Positions 15,078-23,640 are shown, numbered from the stretch's first letter. The stretch: DNA of 35,437 nucleotides from Thermoflexales bacterium (GCA_019694215.1 JAIBCK010000032.1:1-35437); one strand, 5' to 3'. The notes: generated by a model from the letters alone, not told the origin. A program made the numbers and translations.

Positions 15078-16481
15078 ATGAAGCGCGTCGGTTCGCTGCT
15101 CCTGATGGCCCTGGTGGCGGCCAACGTCGCCTTGGCGCAGGGACCGGTGCCCGAAACACCCACGCCGCCGACTCCCGTCGCAGCCATCGGCACCCCGGTG
15201 CCAACGGCAACGGCAGGCTCGGTCTTCGACTTCCTCCGCCCACGGCCGAGCCCCACGCCCGCCCCGACCGCCACCCCGACTCCACCCCCGTTCGGCCGGC
15301 CGCTGCGCACGGTGTCCAACGCAAACAGAACACTCGGCGCCAGCAAGTCCAGCGGAAGCATCCCGGCGATGAAGCTCATCCCGGACAGCGAGCTGGTGAA
15401 TGGCCCCGCGGCGGCCGGTTTCGACATGGGTGCCTTTCTGGACGGGCGACGCGGATATCTCACCCGCTACTCGGAGCGCGTGCGCGACGAGGTGCTGAGC
15501 GGGGAGCAGATCATCGACCGGGTGGCCTACCAGTTCAGCGTCAACCCGCGCCTGCTGCTGGCAATGCTGGAGTGGCAGGGCGGCTGGCTCGATGACCCCA
15601 ACCCCACCGGCAACGCGCGGCTCTATCCGTATGGCGAGATCAACGCACAACGACCAAATCTATACCTTCAGGTGGCCTGGGCGGCGGCCCGCCTGAACGA
15701 GGGCTACTACGGCGTGCGACTCGGGACACGCCAGCAGGTCGCTCTCGACAGTGGTGCGAAACTCGACCTGCCAGCCGGCGTCAATGCGGGAACAGCCGGG
15801 CTGATGAGTTACATCGCCGCCGTCAGCGGCTCACGGACCTGGGCGCAGGCCATGGGCGAAGGTGGCTTCATGGCCACTTACCGCAGCCTGTTTGGCGACC
15901 CGGCGCAATATGACGCCGGCCCTCCCGTCCCGGCGGGGACGCAGCAACCAAAGCTGCGCCTCCCCTGGGCCGAAGGCGAGACCTGGCTTTTTACGGGCGG
16001 CGCGCACAGCGCATGGGGGGTGGGCGCGCCCTGGGGCGCGGTCGACTTCACGACGGCCAGCGTGGGGGGATGCCAACCGCTGCCCGAGTGGGCGCTCGCC
16101 GTCGCCGATGGCACCATCGCCCGCAGTCGCAATGGCGAGGTGGGTCTGTCGCTGCACCCGGGCGGAGATGAACGCGTGGGCTGGTCGGTGTTCTACATGC
16201 ACGTCGGCGCGGTCGGTCGCGCCGCCAGTGGCACTCGCGTCCTGGCCGGGGATCGGATCGGGCATCCGGCCTGCGACGGCGGCCTCTCGATTGCGGCGCA
16301 CCTCCACATCGCGCGCAAGCTGAACGGCGAGTGGCTGCCGGCGTTGAGCGCCATCCCCTACACGCTGGGGGCTTGGACGTTTACCGAGGACGAGGCCGAA
16401 TACGACGGCTATGCGATCAAGGGCGGCGAGGTCCGAGAAGCCACCGAAACCCGCGATCCGGCCATCAACGGAATCCATTAA
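15078..16481 (+). CDS. Secreted M23 (LasA-type) metallopeptidase with a lytic-enzyme-like N-terminal half
   Basis: A 467-aa exported cell-wall enzyme. It has a signal peptide (MKRVGSLLLMALVAANVALA), a Thr/Pro-rich linker to about 75, a helical region (about 115-275) and a C-terminal M23 domain (about 295-425). In the M23 domain His310 and Asp323 are 13 residues apart, as in LasA, and FYMH (His375) and HLH (His408, His410) supply the remaining catalytic and zinc ligands. The helical region contains GEQIIDRVAYQFSVNPRLLL, which resembles the start of lytic-transglycosylase-like folds, but the catalytic Glu cannot be assigned with confidence (Glu165 in MLEWQGGW is a candidate). It would cut peptide cross-links in peptidoglycan and perhaps glycan strands. 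The stop at 16479-16481 overlaps a possible promoter of the next gene. Confidence 0.8.
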   Translation: MKRVGSLLLMALVAANVALAQGPVPETPTPPTPVAAIGTPVPTATAGSVFDFLRPRPSPTPAPTATPTPPPFGRPLRTVSNANRTLGASKSSGSIPAMKLIPDSELVNGPAAAGFDMGAFLDGRRGYLTRYSERVRDEVLSGEQIIDRVAYQFSVNPRLLLAMLEWQGGWLDDPNPTGNARLYPYGEINAQRPNLYLQVAWAAARLNEGYYGVRLGTRQQVALDSGAKLDLPAGVNAGTAGLMSYIAAVSGSRTWAQAMGEGGFMATYRSLFGDPAQYDAGPPVPAGTQQPKLRLPWAEGETWLFTGGAHSAWGVGAPWGAVDFTTASVGGCQPLPEWALAVADGTIARSRNGEVGLSLHPGGDERVGWSVFYMHVGAVGRAASGTRVLAGDRIGHPACDGGLSIAAHLHIARKLNGEWLPALSAIPYTLGAWTFTEDEAEYDGYAIKGGEVREATETRDPAINGIH

Positions 16482-16484
16482 AAT
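16479..16484 (+). promoter_or_regulatory. Weak candidate -10 box for the terC-ridA pair
   Basis: TAAAAT overlaps the stop codon of the preceding gene and would give a leader of about 43 bases. No SD precedes the ATG at 16534, and no yybP-ykoY-type Mn riboswitch fits in the 52-base gap. Confidence 0.25.
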
Positions 16485-16533
16485 AAGCTAAGACGCTGCG
16501 TGTCATCCGCCCTTTGTTTCCCGCCTATCACCC

Positions 16534-17559
16534 ATGGACTTTAACGCCAATCCCGCCTACTGGATCGCCTTCCTGATCTTCGTCGCCGCGATGCTGGCCC
16601 TTGACCTGGGCGTGCTCAATCGAAAGGCACATGCGCCGAGCCTGCGCGAGGCGGCCGTTCAGAGCGCGATCTGGATCGGCGTGGCAATCCTGTTCGGCAT
16701 CGTGATCACGGTGGGGCTGGGGCCAAAGCAGGGCGTGGAGTACTACACGGGCTGGGTGTTGGAAAAGGCGCTCAGCGTCGACAACCTGTTTGTCTTTGTC
16801 GTCGTCTTCAGCTTCTTCCGCGTGCCGCCGCAGTATCACCACCGCGTGCTGTTCTGGGGCATCCTCGGCGCAATCGTCATGCGCGGCATCATGATCGCGA
16901 TCGGGTCCACGCTGTTGCATCAGTTCGAGTGGATCATCTACATCTTCGGCGCATTTCTGATCTACACCGGCATCAAGCTGGCGCGCCAGGGTGGCGATGA
17001 GGAGCCCGAGGTCGGCAACAACCCCGTCTTGCGCTGGGCGCGCCGGGTGCTGCCCCTCACCAACGAGTATCACGCGGAACACTTCAGCATCATCGAGCAC
17101 GGCAAGCGCTTGTTCACGCCGCTGGTGCTGGTGCTGATCGTGATCGAAACCACCGACCTGGTCTTCGCGGTGGATTCAATCCCGGCCGTGATTGCCGTGA
17201 CGAAGGAACCCTTCATCATCTTCACGTCGAACATCATGGCCATTCTGGGCCTGCGCGCGCTGTATTTCCTGCTCGCCGCCGCCATGACCCAGTTCCATTA
17301 CCTCAAGCCGGCCCTCGCCTTCATCCTCACCTTCGTCGGTTTGAAGATGGTGGTCGAGAAACTCTTTCACACGCAGATCCACGACTTCCTGCACACCAGC
17401 CTGGGCGTCGCCGACCCTGAGTTCTTCCTCGTCGTCGCCTCGCTCGCCATCGTGCTGGCGGCATTGGTGCTGGCGGTCGTCGCGTCGATCGCCTACAACC
17501 GCAGACATCCTGACGCGCATGTGGCCGTCAAGGCGGCGCACGAAGATCACCTCGATTAG
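16534..17559 (+). CDS. TerC/Alx family integral membrane protein
   Basis: A 341-aa membrane protein with about nine helices. It has the TerC hallmarks: an early LALDLGVLNRKAHAPSLREA segment (Asp24), EKALSVDNLFVFVVVFSFF (77-95) and the duplicated VFAVDSIPAVIAVT motif (about 210-223), whose Asp residues sit within helices. TerC/Alx proteins are linked to metal homeostasis, notably Mn2+ export, and to tellurite resistance when found with other Ter proteins. There are no other ter genes here, so a Mn or general divalent-metal role is more likely. ATG at 16534 has no SD. The stop TAG is part of the SD of the next gene, so the two are co-transcribed. Confidence 0.9.
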   Translation: MDFNANPAYWIAFLIFVAAMLALDLGVLNRKAHAPSLREAAVQSAIWIGVAILFGIVITVGLGPKQGVEYYTGWVLEKALSVDNLFVFVVVFSFFRVPPQYHHRVLFWGILGAIVMRGIMIAIGSTLLHQFEWIIYIFGAFLIYTGIKLARQGGDEEPEVGNNPVLRWARRVLPLTNEYHAEHFSIIEHGKRLFTPLVLVLIVIETTDLVFAVDSIPAVIAVTKEPFIIFTSNIMAILGLRALYFLLAAAMTQFHYLKPALAFILTFVGLKMVVEKLFHTQIHDFLHTSLGVADPEFFLVVASLAIVLAALVLAVVASIAYNRRHPDAHVAVKAAHEDHLD

Positions 17560-17568
17560 GAGACCCGC

Positions 17569-18042
17569 ATGGACACCTCGACTGGAACGATCGACAAGCG
17601 GCTGGCGGAGCTGGGGCTGAGCCTGCCCGAGGGCCCCCTCACCCCCACCCTTTTTCTCTCCGCCGTGCGCACAGGCAACCTGCTCTTCGTGTCCGGCCAC
17701 ATCTCGCGCAAGGACGGCGTGATCATCAAGGGCAAGGTGGGGCGGGACCTGACGCTCGAGCAGGCCCAGGAGGCCGCCCGCCACGCCACGCTCGAGCTGC
17801 TGGCAGGTGTCAAACGCACGCTTGGCAGCCTCGATCGGGTGCGCCGCGTGGTGAAGATCCTCGGGATGGTCAACAGCACCGAGACCTTTGACCAGCAGCA
17901 CATCGTCATGCATGCGGCCTCACAGCTGCTCCTGGATGTCTTCGGCGATCCAGTCGGCCGCCACGCGCGCTCGGCAGTGGGGATGGCGCAGATGCCGCAC
18001 GGTTGCGCGCTCGAGATCGAAGCCGTCCTCGAAGTCGAGTAA
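17569..18042 (+). CDS. RidA/YjgF family protein
   Basis: A 157-aa protein of the RidA superfamily, which hydrolyses reactive enamines/imines made by PLP enzymes or acts in related deaminations. The first strands read LFLSAVRTGNLLFVSGHISR. A central LTLEQAQEAARHATLELLAGV helix and the C-terminal HARSAVGMAQMPHGCALEIE with the conserved Arg (about 133) and Glu follow. It is about 30 residues longer than canonical RidA, like the YjgF subgroup found in many actinobacteria and proteobacteria. AGGAG six bases before the ATG at 17569 includes the end of the TerC stop codon. The link to TerC is genomic only. Confidence 0.85.
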   Translation: MDTSTGTIDKRLAELGLSLPEGPLTPTLFLSAVRTGNLLFVSGHISRKDGVIIKGKVGRDLTLEQAQEAARHATLELLAGVKRTLGSLDRVRRVVKILGMVNSTETFDQQHIVMHAASQLLLDVFGDPVGRHARSAVGMAQMPHGCALEIEAVLEVE

Positions 18043-18108
18043 CCCGCCAGTTCGCCGCGGGAGACGGGCCAGCCCCGCGAATCGCGATGCCGCGAACACA
18101 ATGCGGCC

Positions 18109-19155
18109 ATGACAACGATCCGCTTTGGCATCCTTGGGTCCGGGTTCATGGGCCGCACGCACGCCGAGGCCGTGCGCGCGCTGCCCGAACGCGCGAAGCT
18201 TGTCGCCGTCGCGGGCGGGCGCCGCGCGGCGGGCCTGGCGCAGGATCTGGCCATCGCCCACGAACCGGATGCAGCCGCCCTGCTGGCCCGCGATGACATC
18301 GACGCCGTCGTCATCACAACCCCCCACCACGTGCATGTGGCGGAGGCCACGCAGGCGGCGGCGCGTGGCAAACATGCGTTGGTCGAGAAACCCATGTCCA
18401 CCAGCGTGGCGGATTGCGAGGCCATGATCGATGCCGCACAGCGGGCAAAAACCACCCTACGGATGGGCTATCACCAGCGCTTTCGCGCCAACAATGCCGC
18501 GGCGCGCGCGCTGATTGCGGACGGCGCAATCGGCCGACCGGAGGTGTTTCAGATCTCCATGCCGACCTATGCGGCGACCATCAAGGCGGGCGGGTTTGGC
18601 GGGGACTGGGCGTGGTGGGCGCTGCCCGAGAGCCGCGGGCACGTGCTGAACAGCGCGCCGCACGCCATCGATTTGATGCGCTGGTTCACCGGCGACGATG
18701 TCATCACGGTGTCGGCCTTCTGCCGCACCCTGCTCCCCGACCTGAAGGTCGAGGACACGACCCTGGCCCTGCTCGAGCTGCGGGGCGGCGCGATTGCGAC
18801 GCTGTTCTCGAGCCGGGCACTGCCTGCCCCCTCGTTCCCGGGCGAGGATTTCCGCATCCGTATCACCGGCAGCGCAGGGCTGATCGACCTGGACCCGTAT
18901 GGCGAGCTGCGCGTCTCGGACGAGCGCGGGTGGCGCACCGAGAGCAAGCAAGCCACCGTTGGGCACGAGGGCGCCAACACCGCGTTCGGCCCCGCGCGCA
19001 TGGGCGCGTATGTCGCGCAGATCGCCTCCTTTATCGACGCCATCGAAGGCAAGCCCGCCGAGGTGGGGACGGCGGCCGATGGGCGCGCGGGGGTGGCCGC
19101 CGTCGCCGCGATGTTTGATTCGTCCGCCCAGCGACGCTGGGTGACGCCGGCCTGA
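18109..19155 (+). CDS. Gfo/Idh/MocA family NAD(P)-dependent oxidoreductase
   Basis: A 348-aa sugar or polyol oxidoreductase. The Rossmann fold opens with IRFGILGSGFMGRTHAEAV (Gly8-Gly10-Gly15 region). ITTPHHVHVAEA and the family signature HALVEKPMSTSVADCEAMI (Glu93-Lys94-Pro95, where Lys94 is catalytic) follow. GYHQRFRANN and a C-terminal beta-sheet domain follow, with NSAPHAIDLMRWFTG carrying the conserved His-x-x-D. Substrate could be an inositol, glucose derivative or other hydroxy compound; it cannot be told from the sequence. A CACAAT six bases before the ATG (18097-18102) resembles the leaderless pattern of other genes here. A hairpin terminator follows the stop codon. Confidence 0.88.
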   Translation: MTTIRFGILGSGFMGRTHAEAVRALPERAKLVAVAGGRRAAGLAQDLAIAHEPDAAALLARDDIDAVVITTPHHVHVAEATQAAARGKHALVEKPMSTSVADCEAMIDAAQRAKTTLRMGYHQRFRANNAAARALIADGAIGRPEVFQISMPTYAATIKAGGFGGDWAWWALPESRGHVLNSAPHAIDLMRWFTGDDVITVSAFCRTLLPDLKVEDTTLALLELRGGAIATLFSSRALPAPSFPGEDFRIRITGSAGLIDLDPYGELRVSDERGWRTESKQATVGHEGANTAFGPARMGAYVAQIASFIDAIEGKPAEVGTAADGRAGVAAVAAMFDSSAQRRWVTPA

Positions 19156-19162
19156 AAAACGC

Positions 19163-19190
19163 GCCGGGCCACCCGCAAGGATGGCCCGGC
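19163..19190. terminator. Bidirectional terminator between oxidoreductase and transporter
   Basis: GCCGGGCCA (19163-19171) pairs perfectly with TGGCCCGGC (19182-19190). Two further C-G pairs and a GCAA tetraloop can form inside after one mismatch. On the minus strand it is followed by GCG and five Ts (complement of AAAAA at 19155-19159), a good intrinsic terminator for the transporter gene. On the plus strand it follows the oxidoreductase stop directly. Confidence 0.85.
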
Positions 19191-19214
19191 CGACAGGGTG
19201 GGAGTTGCGCGCCG

Positions 19215-20636
19215 CTACGGGTGCAGCATCAACAGATAGGGCGTCTCGACGACGAGGAAGACGACCAGGAAGATCGCGCCGAAGATCAGGCCGAGCAGCC
19301 AGAAATCCTTCTTGGACACAAAGCCGCTGCCGTAGTAGACCGGCGATGGCCCGGTCGCATACGGGGTGATGATGCCCATGATGCCCAGCGAGTAGCACAG
19401 CATCAGCGCGAGGACCGGGACGTTCATCCCCGGCACCGCCGCGCCGGCCGCCAGGAAGACGGGCAGCATGGCCGTGACGTGCGCGGTGACGCTGGCGAAG
19501 ATGTAGTGGGTGACGAAGAAGATCACTACCAGCAGCACCATCACCACGACCGGGTTCGCGCCGGCAAACAGGCCCGCCGCCGTCGTGCCGATCCAGGCCG
19601 TGAAGCCGACCTTGCTCAGGCCGTCGGCAAGGGTGACCAGCGTGGCGAACCACACCAGCACATTCCAGGCTGCCTTGTTGCTCAGCACGTCGTCCCAGTG
19701 CACAACGTTCAAAATCAACATCATGCCGATGACGATGAGCGCCACCGTCGTTGCGTTGATGATCTTGCTGTCGATGAAGATCCACATGACCAGCGCCAAT
19801 ACGGCCAGGCCGGCCATGATCAGCTCGTTGCGCGTGATGGCACCCATCTTGGAGAGCTCGCCGGCCGCCCAGGCGGGGACTTCGGTACTCTTCTTGATCT
19901 CGGGCGGGTGCAGCACGTAGACGAGCAGCGGCAGGACCAACATGAGGATGATGCCGGCCGGCAGGAAGCCGATCGCCCACTCCGGCCAGGTGATCGTGTA
20001 TTTCACGCCCTTGGTCACGGCATCGATGGCCAGCAGGTTGGGGGCCAGCGCGGTGATGAACATCGAGCTGGTGACGCAGGTGGCGGCAAGCGCCACCCAC
20101 ATGATGAAGGAGCCGATCTTGCGCGAGGTCGGGCCGGGCTCGGAGCCATACAGGGCCGGGATGTTGCGCAGGATGGGGAAGAGCGTGCCACCGCTGCGGG
20201 CGGTGTTCGACGGCATGAAGGGGGCGAGGATGAGGTCGGCAAAGGCGACGGCATAACCCAGCCCGAGCGTGCTCTTGCCGAGCAGTTTGACCAGGATCAG
20301 CCCGAGCCGCTTGCCAAGCCCGGTCTTCTGATACCCGAGCGCGAACATGAACGCGGCGAAGATCAGCCACACCGTGCTGTTGGCGAAGCCGGCCAGCGCC
20401 CAGTTGATCGAGTTCGTGGATGAGGGATCGACCATGCCGAACGCCGCCGCGATGGTGACGCCGATAAAGCCGACGGCGGCGGCGGGCAGGGGCTCGAGGA
20501 TGAGCCCGACCACGACGGCGGCGAACAGCGCAAAGAAGCGCCAGGCTTCCGGCTTCAACCCGGCCGGCGCGGGCAGGACCAACAGGATCAGGCCCAGAAC
20601 GATGGGGACGATGGCTTTGACATACGAGGACTTCAT
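19215..20636 (-). CDS. DASS family (SLC13/CitT-type) anion:sodium symporter
   Basis: A 473-aa membrane transporter for di- or tricarboxylates such as malate, succinate, citrate or tartrate. Hydrophobic helices run throughout. The first substrate/Na+ motif is seen as LAPFMPSNTARSGGTLFPI (Ser-Asn-Thr 143-145) and the second near the C-terminus as GIITPYATGPSPVYYGSGF, where the 2-oxoglutarate/malate and CitT subgroup has T-P-Y-A-T-G-P. ATG at 20636 is chosen. The frame is open to 20780, but that extension has no family similarity and is rich in Arg and Ala. No SD or clear -10 precedes it. It lies downstream of udp on the same strand, beyond a 279-base gap with a hairpin. Confidence 0.9.
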   Translation of the reverse strand: MKSSYVKAIVPIVLGLILLVLPAPAGLKPEAWRFFALFAAVVVGLILEPLPAAAVGFIGVTIAAAFGMVDPSSTNSINWALAGFANSTVWLIFAAFMFALGYQKTGLGKRLGLILVKLLGKSTLGLGYAVAFADLILAPFMPSNTARSGGTLFPILRNIPALYGSEPGPTSRKIGSFIMWVALAATCVTSSMFITALAPNLLAIDAVTKGVKYTITWPEWAIGFLPAGIILMLVLPLLVYVLHPPEIKKSTEVPAWAAGELSKMGAITRNELIMAGLAVLALVMWIFIDSKIINATTVALIVIGMMLILNVVHWDDVLSNKAAWNVLVWFATLVTLADGLSKVGFTAWIGTTAAGLFAGANPVVVMVLLVVIFFVTHYIFASVTAHVTAMLPVFLAAGAAVPGMNVPVLALMLCYSLGIMGIITPYATGPSPVYYGSGFVSKKDFWLLGLIFGAIFLVVFLVVETPYLLMLHP

Positions 20637-20915
20637 GATGTTGTGGGTTGGCGCATTGCTCGCAACCGCTTCACATCGATCGAGCCTGAAGGGCCTGCGC
20701 CCCCAGTGCCACGTGGCGCTGTCAGGGGCTCGGGGAGCGGAATGCTCAACGCCGTTGCGAGCCACGCGTCCTTGGCGCATGCATGATGCGCAAATAATGG
20801 CGAGCCGACAGGGGCTCAGAACGCATTCTGCATCGCCGGGCCAAATGGCGCGTCCGCCGACTGGTCAGAAAGCGCTGACCAGTCGGTCAAGCGACGGGCG
20901 GCAGTGACGGTGCGA
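20637..20915. other. Intergenic region between udp and the DASS transporter
   Basis: No gene is seen. The region holds the strong hairpin at 20857-20886, a small inverted repeat GCGCAT/ATGCGC (20775-20780 and 20786-20791), and CAGGGGCTC twice (near 20717 and 20809). Any of these could be control sites for the transporter. Confidence 0.5.
20857..20886 (-). terminator. Twelve-pair hairpin after udp
   Basis: CCGACTGGTCAG (20857-20868) pairs perfectly with CTGACCAGTCGG (20875-20886) around AAAGCG. It lies 29 bases beyond the udp stop on the minus strand. No T-run follows. It could alternatively be a double-stranded operator for the transporter gene. Confidence 0.55.
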
Positions 20916-21689
20916 TCAGGCGAACTGCGTCGCAGCGCGGAGGGCCACCCGGATGGCGTGGTTGACCGCCTCGCCCTTGGCCTCCATGACGACGGACTCG
21001 CCTTCCGTGCGTTGCGCAATCACCCCGCACACGCAGCCGGCGCGGAATCCGTAGACGGAACCCATCTTGAAGAGGGTCGCCGCCTCCATCTCGTAGTTGA
21101 TGATGTTGAGATGGCGGTATTCCTCGGTCATCCCACGCAGGCTGCGCAGGAGATGCTTGTTGGCCGAGGAGGCCGAGCGCTCCTGCCCCTCAAAGAACGT
21201 GTCGACGCTGGCCGTATAGCCCACGGCGTGTGAGACACCCAGCTCGCGCGCGGCGTTGGCGAGCGCGACCGTGACGAAGGGATCCGCGGCGGCGGGGTAT
21301 TCCACCGGCGCGATGTCGTCGGCCGCACCTTGCCGGCACAAGGCCGCCGACGTGATGACGACATCGCCGGGCTTGACCGCGGCCTGGATCGAGCCCGTGG
21401 TGCCGATGCGGATGATCGTCCGAATGCCCACCTGAAAGAGCTCATTCACCACGATGCTGAGCGAGGGGCCGCCCATGCCGCTGGTGGCCGAGATGACCGT
21501 TCGTCCGTTGGGCAGGCGGGCGAGATAGCTGTTCAGCCCACGGTTCTCCGAGAGCGTCTTCGCATCCTGCAGCAGGTCGCGGGCGATCATGGCGGCGCGG
21601 TTGGGGTCGCCGGAGAGCAATGCCAGGGTGGGCGGGGTCTGGCCGAGATCGTCGAGGCCAAAGCCAATGTGATAAAGCGTGGGGTTCAT
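20916..21689 (-). CDS. udp: Uridine phosphorylase
   Basis: A 257-aa nucleoside phosphorylase that converts uridine and phosphate into uracil and ribose 1-phosphate in pyrimidine salvage. It follows the E. coli Udp plan closely: YHIGFGLDDL at the start, the phosphate-binding LLSGDPNRAAMIA, SGMGGPSLSIVVNEL, RIGTTGSIQAAV, DTFFEGQERSAS and the ribose-binding NYEMEAATLFKMGSVYGFRAG. Length is normal for the family. ATG at 21689 has TAAGAT nine bases before it and no SD. It is divergent from the S9 peptidase, sharing a 51-base control region. Uracil made here could be connected to the dihydropyrimidinase-like enzyme at 25.2 kb, though they are not linked. Confidence 0.9.
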   Translation of the reverse strand: MNPTLYHIGFGLDDLGQTPPTLALLSGDPNRAAMIARDLLQDAKTLSENRGLNSYLARLPNGRTVISATSGMGGPSLSIVVNELFQVGIRTIIRIGTTGSIQAAVKPGDVVITSAALCRQGAADDIAPVEYPAAADPFVTVALANAARELGVSHAVGYTASVDTFFEGQERSASSANKHLLRSLRGMTEEYRHLNIINYEMEAATLFKMGSVYGFRAGCVCGVIAQRTEGESVVMEAKGEAVNHAIRVALRAATQFA

Positions 21690-21698
21690 GACAACCGC

Positions 21699-21704
21699 AT
21701 CTTA
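21699..21704 (-). promoter_or_regulatory. -10 box for udp
   Basis: TAAGAT on the minus strand, nine bases before the udp ATG. It lies where the -35 of the opposite promoter would be expected. Confidence 0.5.
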
Positions 21705-21705
21705 T

Positions 21706-21717
21706 CGCCATTTGGCG
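21706..21717. promoter_or_regulatory. Palindromic operator candidate between divergent promoters
   Basis: CGCCA-TT-TGGCG is a perfect inverted repeat of five bases with a two-base spacer. It lies between the two opposed -10 boxes, so a dimeric regulator bound here would cover both promoters. Confidence 0.45.
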
Positions 21718-21724
21718 TCAACCG

Positions 21725-21730
21725 TAGAAT
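21725..21730 (+). promoter_or_regulatory. -10 box for the S9 peptidase
   Basis: TAGAAT ends ten bases before the ATG at 21741. There is no SD, which suggests a leader of about four bases or none. Confidence 0.55.
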
Positions 21731-21740
21731 AGGCTGTCGA

Positions 21741-23594
21741 ATGGAAGAATACTCCGGGCAGCGCGCGCTGCCGCTCCCGAATCCCCATGTCCCGGAAGGC
21801 CTTTGGCCGGAACTGGTCGTGGCAGGATGGGAGCGCGCCCACAACCACGCCGTCGCGCCCAACGGTAGCGGCCAGGTCGCGTTCTACCTCGACCGCGGCG
21901 GCTACAGCGAGCTGCATGTCGTGGGCATTGAAGGGCCGGCATTTGCCCGCCGGTTGACGATTCATCGACCGCATGTGAACTGGTGGAGCGATGAGCCGCC
22001 GGTTTGGTCGCCCGATGGCGCCTGGCTGATCTACGGCGCGTATGACAGTGAGGGGGTCAGCCACCTCTACGTTGTGGCCGCGGACGGCGGGCCACCGCGC
22101 GCGCTGACCGAGCTGCGCTACGACGCCTACGAGCCGGCCCTCTCCCCCGACGGGCGCTGGGTGGCCTTCACCACCGAGCAGAGTGCGGCCGCGCAAATCG
22201 CGCTGGTCGCCTTCGAGGGGGGCTGGGTGCGCGGGCTGACGCATGGCGACGAGGAATGCTCGGGGCCGACCTGGTCGCCGGACGGGCGCCACATCCTGTA
22301 TGCGGCGTCGCCGACCGACACGCGACACAGCGATCTGTATGTCATTTCACCAGAAGGCGGCGCACCCACGCGGCTGACGCCCGGCGACGGCGCACAGTAC
22401 TGGAACGGGGTGTATGCGCCGGATGGCTCGCGCATCGCGCTGCAGTGCAACCGCAGCGGCTTCGATGAGCTGTGGATCATGCGCCCCGACGGCAGCGGGC
22501 TGCGCCAGCTCACGCGCCTGCAACAGGACATCGAGGACTTCGCGTGGTCGCCCGATGGCACGCGCCTGCTGATCGTCGGCGGCGATCAGGGCAATGACCC
22601 GATCTACGTCGTCGATGCGGACAGTGGCGCGACCCGACCGCTGGCGCTGCCGGCCGGCAACTACAGCGCCCCACGCTGGGTGGATGCCGGCACGCGCTTT
22701 GTGGTGGGCTATGACAGCCCGCAACTGCCCCCTGCGCTGTATCTGTGCGACAGCGCGGCCCCTGTTCTGCAGCCGCTGACGGACACAGCTGCCGGCGCGC
22801 TAAAGCAATTTCCGTTTGTCACGCCAAGGCACATCACGTATACCGGTGGCGATGGCTGGCAGATCCCTGCGTTTGTCTACCTGCCCGAGGGGGTGGAGGA
22901 CGCGCGCGGCGCGCCCGGTCTGATCTATCCGCACGGCGGCCCGAACGCCCAATACGACCTGTCGTGGGATCCGGTGCGGCAGTACTTCGTCGCGCGCGGG
23001 TACGCGATCATCTGCCCCAACTTCCGCGGCAGCACGGGCTACGGCCGGCTGCTCAAGGAAGGCAATTTGTTTGACTGGGGCCGCGGCGATCTCGCGGACT
23101 GCCTCGCCGCCGCCGACGCGCTGGTGGACTTTGGTGGCGTGGATGCGAATCGCCTGGCGATGTGGGGCCAGAGCTACGGGGGCTACCTCACCTGGCTCGC
23201 CCTCACGCGCGACCATCGCCATCGCCTGCGTTGCGGGGTGGCCCTCTACGGGGACACCCATTTGAAGACCTCGTGGGCGCGCGGCGACCACCCCGGGCGG
23301 CAGGACGTAGAATGGCAGATGGGTCATCCCTCCCAGGCCGGGCGACGGTATGAGGCGGCATCGCCGCTGAACGATGCGGCGTCGCTCCAGGTGCCCGTAC
23401 TGGTCCTGCACGGTGAGCGCGATACGCGTGTGGCGCTGGGCGAGTCACTCCAAATGGTTGACGCGCTGCGCAGGCTGGGCAAGACCTTTGAATTCAAGAC
23501 CTATCCCGACGAAGGGCATGGCTTTGCGCATCCTGAAAATGCGCTGGATGCCCTGCGTAGAATTGAGCGCTTCCTGGACTGGCACCTGCTGTAG
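21741..23594 (+). CDS. S9 family serine peptidase (prolyl-oligopeptidase/acylaminoacyl-peptidase type)
   Basis: A 617-aa cytoplasmic peptidase acting on short peptides. The N-terminal two thirds form a beta-propeller with PD40/TolB-like repeats: WSPDGAWLIYGAYD, LSPDGRWVAFTTE, WSPDGRHILYAAS, YAPDGSRIAL and WSPDGTRLLIVGG. The C-terminal alpha/beta-hydrolase domain has the nucleophile in MWGQSYGGYLTW (Ser478), Asp561 in HGERDTRVAL and His593 in DEGHGFAHP, so the triad is complete. ATG at 21741 fits the family start; the frame is open far upstream across udp on the opposite strand, which is a shadow. There is no signal peptide. It is followed by 46 bases and the SH3b lipoprotein. Confidence 0.92.
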   Translation: MEEYSGQRALPLPNPHVPEGLWPELVVAGWERAHNHAVAPNGSGQVAFYLDRGGYSELHVVGIEGPAFARRLTIHRPHVNWWSDEPPVWSPDGAWLIYGAYDSEGVSHLYVVAADGGPPRALTELRYDAYEPALSPDGRWVAFTTEQSAAAQIALVAFEGGWVRGLTHGDEECSGPTWSPDGRHILYAASPTDTRHSDLYVISPEGGAPTRLTPGDGAQYWNGVYAPDGSRIALQCNRSGFDELWIMRPDGSGLRQLTRLQQDIEDFAWSPDGTRLLIVGGDQGNDPIYVVDADSGATRPLALPAGNYSAPRWVDAGTRFVVGYDSPQLPPALYLCDSAAPVLQPLTDTAAGALKQFPFVTPRHITYTGGDGWQIPAFVYLPEGVEDARGAPGLIYPHGGPNAQYDLSWDPVRQYFVARGYAIICPNFRGSTGYGRLLKEGNLFDWGRGDLADCLAAADALVDFGGVDANRLAMWGQSYGGYLTWLALTRDHRHRLRCGVALYGDTHLKTSWARGDHPGRQDVEWQMGHPSQAGRRYEAASPLNDAASLQVPVLVLHGERDTRVALGESLQMVDALRRLGKTFEFKTYPDEGHGFAHPENALDALRRIERFLDWHLL

Positions 23595-23640
23595 TTATGT
23601 CCACGGGGCGGAAGGGTCGCGTTGACCCGAGGAGTGAACG

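Noticed and set aside
16482-16533. Mn-sensing yybP-ykoY riboswitch upstream of the TerC gene
   Set aside because: TerC/Alx genes often carry one, but the gap is only 52 bases and no fitting stem structure was found.
18457-20370. Minus-strand open frame of 637 codons covering the transporter and oxidoreductase genes
   Set aside because: It is a shifted-frame shadow, rich in Arg, Ala, His and Gly with no membrane helices or motifs. The DASS and Gfo/Idh/MocA genes in the same DNA carry full family signatures.
19221-20423. Plus-strand 400-codon frame rich in His, Gln and Asp opposite the DASS transporter
   Set aside because: Composition is that expected for the complement of hydrophobic codons; no ribosome binding site, promoter or motif.
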